From Deltaproteobacteria bacterium (GTDB lineage Bacteria > Desulfobacterota > Desulfarculia > Adiutricales > Adiutricaceae): 11,197 nt of DNA. Positions 7,422 to 11,197 of this stretch are shown here, piece after piece. The DNA is taken from positions 1 through 11,197 of the forward strand of contig JAITJT010000018.1 of assembly GCA_031278795.1 (NCBI GenBank), given 5' to 3'. Each line of letters starts with the position of its first letter. The first letter of the stretch is position 1. The position numbers and the translations under genes are program-made. Under the pieces are notes generated by a model that was not told the origin of the DNA, searched no databases, and worked only from the letters and a program-made list of their open reading frames with translations.

Positions 7422-8828
7422 ATGCCAAAATTTCCGCACTTCCTCCTCAAAAGCCTCTTAAGGCTCCTATGCCTCCTCCTCTTAGCCCTAGGAGGAGAGC
7501 TTTACGCCCAGGAAGGGCCCACGCTCTCCTTTGAGGAGGGCGAAAGGGCGCTCATGGGTGGGGACTACCTGGAGGAGGAGGCCGTTGAGGAGCTTCCAGC
7601 TCCCCCGCCCCAGAGGGCCGTAACCGAATACCGCCTGCCAGCCTCCACAGAGGAGAGCCCATCCGACGACCCCCTGGAGCTCAAAAGCCCCACGCCCATC
7701 ACCGTGAGAACCTTCCCACCGGGCTTAAGCGGAACGACTCCAGGAGGAGACGCTAGGGACCAAAAATCCACGCCCCTCCCCCTTCCCATGCCCGGGACCC
7801 AGGGAAGCCAGCCCAGCCAGGGCTCCACCCAGGCCGTGACCCAGACTCAGGCCCAAGCCCAGCCAAAGGCCGCTGCCCCACAGACTCCGGCCCAGCCAAA
7901 GGCCCCGGAGGCCAAAAGCCCCCAAGAAGCTAAACAATCCCAGCCAGCTCAGCCAGCTCAGCCAGCTCAGCCAGCTCAAGCGCCCCCCAAAGCCCCGGCG
8001 GCAAATCCGGCAGCCCAGGGAGCTGGAGATGTTTCTGCAAAAGACGCGCCTAAAAACCCCTCCCCGGCCGCCCAGCCCCAAAAGACCCCCAGCCCAGTTT
8101 CCCCAAGCGAGAAGCCCCAGAGTGAGAAGGCTCAAAACACTCCCCCGGCCCCTAGCCAGGATGCTACCCCTAAGCCGGAAAAAACGGACACTAGCCCCAA
8201 GGCCGAGCCTGTTCCGGTCACGGTTCCCTACAACCCGGGAAGGGAGGTAACCGCCGAGAACGTGGAGGAGGTGCTTACGCTTCCCCTGGAGGGAGAGGTG
8301 GAGGGCAGCTCCGGGCTCCTCATCTGGAAGGAGAACCGTCTCTACCGGAGAAACCCCGACGGTAGCCTCACCCTCATGGACAACTCCCTAGACGTTCAGA
8401 CAGATGCCTTCGGCCAAAAATGGCTAGACTATGACGAGGCCGGAAACGCCATCATCCAGGTCTCCCTCAAGGTCTGGGCCACCATCAATTTCGCCTATGA
8501 CTCCACTGAGATAACCGAGGACTCGGTGAAGGTCCTGGAGGCTTTCGGGAGGGCGCTCAACACCCCGGCCCTCAAGGACTCCAGCCTCCTCATAGCCGGG
8601 CACACGGATAACAACGGCCCCAGCGAATACAACATTAAACTAAGCCGGGAGAGGGCCAACGCCGTTAGCAAGTGGCTCACGGACAACATGGGTATCGCCC
8701 AGGAGCGTCTCATCTGCACGGGCTACGGCTCCAACAACCCCATCGCGGACAACGCCACCTTCGAGGGGCAGGCCAAGAACCGCCGGGTGGAGTTCGTGCT
8801 GCTTCCGGAAGTAAACGAGCCTTCCTGA
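7422..8828 (+). CDS. Secreted OmpA-family peptidoglycan-binding protein with Pro/Ala/Gln-rich linker
   Basis: The 468-residue protein starts at ATG 7422, chosen because it opens a good signal peptide: basic start, leucine-rich core and likely cleavage after residue 29 (LYA/QE). The frame extends upstream to 7170, but that part overlaps the divergent radical SAM gene. No strong Shine-Dalgarno precedes 7422, so ATG 7365 cannot be excluded. Roughly residues 120-265 are a flexible Pro/Ala/Gln/Lys-rich linker including four QPA repeats. A small conserved-looking segment follows (GLLIWKENRLYRRNPDGSL), and residues 350-468 form an OmpA C-terminal domain: INFAYDS, AGHTDNNG, LSRERANAV, GYGSNNPI and NRRVEF. 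The Asp in GHTD and the Arg in NRRVEF are the positions that bind diaminopimelate in peptidoglycan. The linker could span the periplasm. There is no beta-barrel domain and no lipobox, so the N-terminal attachment is unclear. Confidence 0.88.
   Translation: MPKFPHFLLKSLLRLLCLLLLALGGELYAQEGPTLSFEEGERALMGGDYLEEEAVEELPAPPPQRAVTEYRLPASTEESPSDDPLELKSPTPITVRTFPPGLSGTTPGGDARDQKSTPLPLPMPGTQGSQPSQGSTQAVTQTQAQAQPKAAAPQTPAQPKAPEAKSPQEAKQSQPAQPAQPAQPAQAPPKAPAANPAAQGAGDVSAKDAPKNPSPAAQPQKTPSPVSPSEKPQSEKAQNTPPAPSQDATPKPEKTDTSPKAEPVPVTVPYNPGREVTAENVEEVLTLPLEGEVEGSSGLLIWKENRLYRRNPDGSLTLMDNSLDVQTDAFGQKWLDYDEAGNAIIQVSLKVWATINFAYDSTEITEDSVKVLEAFGRALNTPALKDSSLLIAGHTDNNGPSEYNIKLSRERANAVSKWLTDNMGIAQERLICTGYGSNNPIADNATFEGQAKNRRVEFVLLPEVNEPS
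7941..7976 (+). repeat. Four exact 9-bp repeats in the OmpA-like gene linker
   Basis: CAGCCAGCT occurs four times head to tail, coding Gln-Pro-Ala each time, then passes into CAA. The exact DNA identity points to recent expansion by slippage within a linker whose length can vary without harm. Confidence 0.9.
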
Positions 8829-8880
8829 AAAAATACGCGAAAAAATAAGATCCAAACGAAAACAAAAAGAGGAAATGTGC

Positions 8881-8985
8881 ATGGGAGAGTTGCGGGAGCT
8901 GAGGGCGCTTCGTGAAAAGCTTCCTAGAACACTAAAGATCCAGAACGATGCCTTCCTAGACGAAGAAAAGTTCGCCAAAAAATAA
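8881..8985 (+). pseudogene. Truncated GNAT 5' copy 1 (34 codons)
   Basis: ATG at 8881, with the same AAGAGG ribosome-binding site as the intact gene, opens a frame matching residues 1-30 of the downstream acetyltransferase (MGELRELRALREKLP start). It then ends in FAKK and TAA at 8983-8985. No acetyl-CoA-binding part is present, so it cannot be an acetyltransferase. It could still be translated as a 34-residue peptide. Six of the eight differences from copy 2 change the amino acid, which speaks for loss of constraint. Confidence 0.75.
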
Positions 8986-9017
8986 GATCCAGACGAAAAC
9001 AAAAAGAGGAAATGTGT

Positions 9018-9122
9018 ATGGGAGAGTTGCGGGTGCTGAGGGCGCTAAGTGAAAAGCTTCTTAGAATACTAAAGATCCAGAACGATGCCTTCCTAAACGA
9101 GGCAAAGTTCGCCAAAAAATAA
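9018..9122 (+). pseudogene. Truncated GNAT 5' copy 2 (34 codons)
   Basis: ATG at 9018 with the AAGAGG site opens a 34-residue frame matching the intact gene's start (MGELRVLRALSEKLL start) and ends with the same FAKK-TAA as copy 1. The shared breakpoint shows that truncation came before the duplication that made copies 1 and 2. Confidence 0.75.
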
Positions 9123-9152
9123 GATCCAGACGAAAGAAAAGAGGAAATGTGT

Positions 9153-9614
9153 ATGGGAGAGTTGAGGGTACTGAAGGCGCTACGTGAAGATCTTCCGGAG
9201 ATATTAAAGATCCAGAAAGACGCGTTCCTAGACGAGGCTAAGATCACCAGTTTCAGCATAGAGCCCATGACGGAGACCCTGGATGTGGTGGAAAAGGACT
9301 TCCAGAAGAACCTGATTTTGAAGGCCGTGGACAGCGAGAACAATATCTTGGGATCCGTCAGGGGAAAAATTATTGACGGCACAACCCACATATTTAAGCT
9401 CTCAGTGAGCCCTTCCGCCCAGAGAAGGGGGGTGGCCACCCTCCTTTTAAGCGAGCTGGAAAAAGCCCTGCCGGAAAGGCGCTATGAGCTCTTCACCAGG
9501 AAAGGAAATGAGAGAACGGTGAGGATGTACATTAATAACGGCTTCAAGGTGTTTAAGGAAGAGATAAGGGAAAAAACCATTCCTTTCGTATTCTTGGAAA
9601 AAATACGAAAATAA
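9153..9614 (+). CDS. GNAT-family N-acetyltransferase
   Basis: The 153-residue protein transfers an acetyl group from acetyl-CoA to an amine; the substrate cannot be told from sequence. ATG 9153 is chosen because AAGAGG lies 8 nt upstream; ATG 9147 is only 2 nt from that site. An N-terminal helix (1-30) leads into strand ILGSVRGKI (65-73). Motif A follows: LSVSPSAQRRGVATLLL (83-99), with the QRRGVA pyrophosphate-binding loop at 90-95 and the helix that follows. Motif B has N119, Y126 and the NGF (129-131) typical of the family fold, and a closing strand PFVFLEK ends the protein. The length is normal for a single-domain GNAT, so this copy looks complete. It lies behind two truncated copies of its own start, and no terminator separates it from the OmpA-like gene about 320 nt upstream. 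Confidence 0.9.
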   Translation: MGELRVLKALREDLPEILKIQKDAFLDEAKITSFSIEPMTETLDVVEKDFQKNLILKAVDSENNILGSVRGKIIDGTTHIFKLSVSPSAQRRGVATLLLSELEKALPERRYELFTRKGNERTVRMYINNGFKVFKEEIREKTIPFVFLEKIRK

Positions 9615-9732
9615 TGAGCGGATAAAAGCAAAAGCAAAGAATGTAAAAATTTCGCAAAAAAATCTCCCTCTTTGCATAGAGACGAAAACACTTCAGCCAG
9701 ATTCTAATTGTGGAAAAAATAGAAAAAAAGAC

Positions 9733-9762
9733 TTGATATGCCCTCTCCTATGTGTGTAATAT
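9733..9762 (+). promoter_or_regulatory. Putative sigma-70-type promoter of the transposase
   Basis: TTGATA (9733-9738) and TAATAT (9757-9762) are 18 nt apart. The -10 box lies 25 nt before the transposase ATG. Both boxes are close to consensus for a housekeeping promoter. Confidence 0.55.
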
Positions 9763-9767
9763 TACAC
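9754..9767. promoter_or_regulatory. 14-bp perfect palindrome over the -10 box
   Basis: GTGTAATATTACAC is a perfect inverted repeat with no spacer and covers the putative -10 element. A dimeric DNA-binding protein here would block transcription of the transposase. It could instead be part of the element's own end. Confidence 0.5.
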
Positions 9768-9787
9768 CAAACAGGGGGGGTGAAATC

Positions 9788-11197
9788 ATGTCTTCAACGG
9801 ATCTCTCAGTCGACAAAGTTCAGTCAATTGGCGAGTCATTCATCATCCACAAAATATTGCAAAGGCGTGGAGTGAAGGATATCTTACTAAAAATATTTGA
9901 AAAAGAGATCTTTGCTGAGACAACCATCGCGATCGCCACGTACATGGCCTCCCAAGGGAATATTATAGACTCAATCGAGAGTTGGGGCGAAGAGCATTTT
10001 ATGGATTCCATGCCACTTAGCCTGGAGAAGGCGGCGGAAAGGTTCACTTTAATCCATTCCGTACATATGAAGAACTTTTTCGCGGAGTGGAGAGCCCGTA
10101 ATCAGACGGACGCCCACTTAATTTATGATGTAACATCGTACTCCAGGTGCGCGATAGAAATAGATAGCGCTCAAAGCCATATAGATTACAATGGGGAAAA
10201 ATTTCCCGTGACGCGCGTTCTTTGCTATCTATCACAAAGAAACGGAATCCCGCTTTTTTACGTAACTTCCAAGGGTCCTATATGGGCGGAGTGGCAAGTT
10301 ATCGAAAAGGTGCGATACAACGAGGAACTAGGCATCCGAGAATTTACGTATGTAATGGATAGAGGACGCCCTACAAAAATGGACCTGGATCTCTTTCACT
10401 CCCATGAATTGCAATATGTGATGGGCTTGGACAAGCACCACAGAACGACTAGAGAAGCTATCAACGTAGTTAGAGACGATATCGTCTCCGATCATAACCA
10501 AATCTATGATGGTGTATATTCGAAAACCATAAGCTCGCGATTTTACGGTTTTAAATCAAAAATGCATGTCTACTACGTAGCGGAGGATGCCGAACAGCAA
10601 AAAAGAGATATTCTGTTTCTGTTTGAAAGCATAGGGGAGAAGCTGAAATGGGATAGCCATATAGCGGAGGATGAGGTGAGGAAATTGTCACCTTTCTATG
10701 ACATAACTATCACTAAAGATAAAACAGTCAGCTTTTCCGTTAACAATGAAAAAATAAGAGACGTCATGATGAACTGCGGATATTTCTGCATATTATCAAA
10801 TTTACCGAAAAGCGGCAGAGAAATTCTCGATATTTATAGCCGAAAAGATATTTTAGACAAAAGTTTCTCAGAAATAAAAAATTTTATTGATATAAAAAAG
10901 TTTCCTTACGGCGATAAAACAATAACTGGCAAGCTATTCTGCGCCTTCATCGCCCTAATAGCCAGATCGGAAATGATGAGAACATTCAATAATGTTAGGA
11001 TATTTACCGAAATTGGACACTGGAGCAATCAGGATATCCTTCACGAGCTGGAGAAAATTAAGGTAGTTACATTGTCCAATGGTACGCGGTTATTGAATAC
11101 GCTCACCAAAGAGCAGTTGGAAATATTGAAAGAATTCGAATTGAACGAGCAAGACTTGAGGGCTTACGCTTACAGAAGAGATTCAAATTTTTATTAG
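9788..11197 (+). CDS. DDE transposase, IS4/IS1634-like
   Basis: The 469-residue protein is complete and would cut and rejoin the ends of its insertion sequence. ATG 9788 is chosen for the G-rich ribosome-binding site seven nt upstream; GTG 9752 lies in the palindrome and lacks one. Residues 10-40 resemble the N-terminal region of IS1634-type enzymes. The RNase H-like catalytic core has Asp-114 in YDVTSYS and Asp-191 in YVMDRG, with a beta-rich insertion after it. The C-terminal signature IYSRKDILDKSFSEIK (349-364) aligns with the family's usual Y-x-R-K-D-[VI]-x-E-K-x-F-x-x-[LI]-K, so the third catalytic position falls on Asp-357 where Glu is expected. GKLFCAFIALIA (381-392) is the usual segment after it. 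Codon use is AT-richer than in ispG or the RACo-like gene, as expected for an acquired element. Confidence 0.88.
   Translation: MSSTDLSVDKVQSIGESFIIHKILQRRGVKDILLKIFEKEIFAETTIAIATYMASQGNIIDSIESWGEEHFMDSMPLSLEKAAERFTLIHSVHMKNFFAEWRARNQTDAHLIYDVTSYSRCAIEIDSAQSHIDYNGEKFPVTRVLCYLSQRNGIPLFYVTSKGPIWAEWQVIEKVRYNEELGIREFTYVMDRGRPTKMDLDLFHSHELQYVMGLDKHHRTTREAINVVRDDIVSDHNQIYDGVYSKTISSRFYGFKSKMHVYYVAEDAEQQKRDILFLFESIGEKLKWDSHIAEDEVRKLSPFYDITITKDKTVSFSVNNEKIRDVMMNCGYFCILSNLPKSGREILDIYSRKDILDKSFSEIKNFIDIKKFPYGDKTITGKLFCAFIALIARSEMMRTFNNVRIFTEIGHWSNQDILHELEKIKVVTLSNGTRLLNTLTKEQLEILKEFELNEQDLRAYAYRRDSNFY

Larger units (their letters stand above)
8840..9248 (+). repeat. 137-bp tandem repeat: two complete units plus a third merging into the GNAT gene
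   Basis: Units start at AAAAAATAAGATCC at 8840, 8977 and 9114, exactly 137 bp apart. Each contains an A-rich leader, the ribosome-binding site AAGAGGAA, and the first 30 codons of the GNAT gene. Units 1 and 2 differ at 10 of 137 positions. Unit 3 is more divergent, has a 2-nt shorter leader, and continues after codon 30 into the intact acetyltransferase. Confidence 0.92.
9615..9787 (+). other. Spacer between the GNAT gene and the transposase gene; likely holds the IS left end
   Basis: The spacer is A-rich and has no gene. The left boundary of the insertion sequence should lie here, but the matching right end is outside the window, so the terminal inverted repeat cannot be identified. No clear terminator for the GNAT gene was found. 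Confidence 0.5.
9733..11197 (+). mobile_element. Insertion sequence of the IS4/IS1634 type, right end outside window
   Basis: The transposase gene and its promoter define the element. The exact left end is not known, so the coordinate given is only the start of the promoter. The right end and target duplication lie past the window, which stops at the transposase stop codon. Confidence 0.7.

Noticed and set aside
7332..7439. Longer start for the radical SAM gene
   Set aside because: The ATG at 7331 has a ribosome-binding site, and the extension runs through the divergent promoter region without one.
7725..8135. 136-codon minus-strand frame opposite the OmpA-like linker
   Set aside because: Its Gly/Leu/Trp-Leu-Ser repeats are the reverse reading of the Pro/Ala/Gln linker.
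8924..9439. 171-codon minus-strand frame across the repeat and GNAT gene
   Set aside because: It is antisense to the intact GNAT, and its internal repeats only mirror the 137-bp tandem units.
9640..9675. Terminator after the GNAT gene
   Set aside because: GCAAA/TTTGC arms can be drawn, but the stem is weak, the loop is long and no T-run follows.

Overview
The window looks like a chromosomal segment of an anaerobic, diderm (Gram-negative type) bacterium. The pointers are a RACo-type corrinoid-activating ferredoxin/ATPase, the non-mevalonate isoprenoid enzyme IspG in its bacterial [4Fe-4S] form, a radical SAM/SPASM enzyme, an OmpA-type peptidoglycan-binding protein and a lipoprotein. A Desulfobacterota-like (former Deltaproteobacteria) host is my best guess from this gene mix, but no marker settles it. 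Base composition is mosaic: core-type genes are GC-rich, with frequent CTA, ATA and AGG codons, while the non-coding spacers and some accessory genes are AT-rich.

Layout. Positions 1-1740 (+) hold nearly all of a RACo-like gene, cut at its 5' end, closed by a strong intrinsic terminator. Positions 1741-5118 form an AT-rich accessory stretch. It carries two minus-strand genes for envelope proteins of unknown function: a membrane-anchored protein with an Arg/Glu stalk and tandem Cys repeats (2127-2621), and a lipoprotein (2753-4060). About 1 kb of mostly non-coding DNA follows, with a 19-unit hexanucleotide repeat. Positions 5119-7331 (-) hold ispG and, upstream of it on the same strand, a radical SAM/SPASM gene; the two may be co-transcribed. 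Diverging from these at 7422 (+) is an OmpA-family protein with a long Pro/Ala/Gln-rich linker.

Directly behind the OmpA-like gene lie two 137-bp tandem units, each carrying a ribosome-binding site and a 34-codon truncated copy of the start of a GNAT acetyltransferase gene. A third, intact copy (9153-9614) follows. The last feature is an IS4/IS1634-type transposase gene (9788-11197) whose stop codon is the end of the window. It has a promoter overlapped by a 14-bp perfect palindrome. Its third catalytic position appears to be Asp instead of the usual Glu.

No single multi-gene system ties the window together. The points that most deserve a second look are the decaying tandem GNAT 5' copies, the Cys-repeat/lipoprotein pair in the AT-rich island, the hexanucleotide repeat and the altered transposase active site. 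No rRNA, tRNA or CRISPR array was seen.
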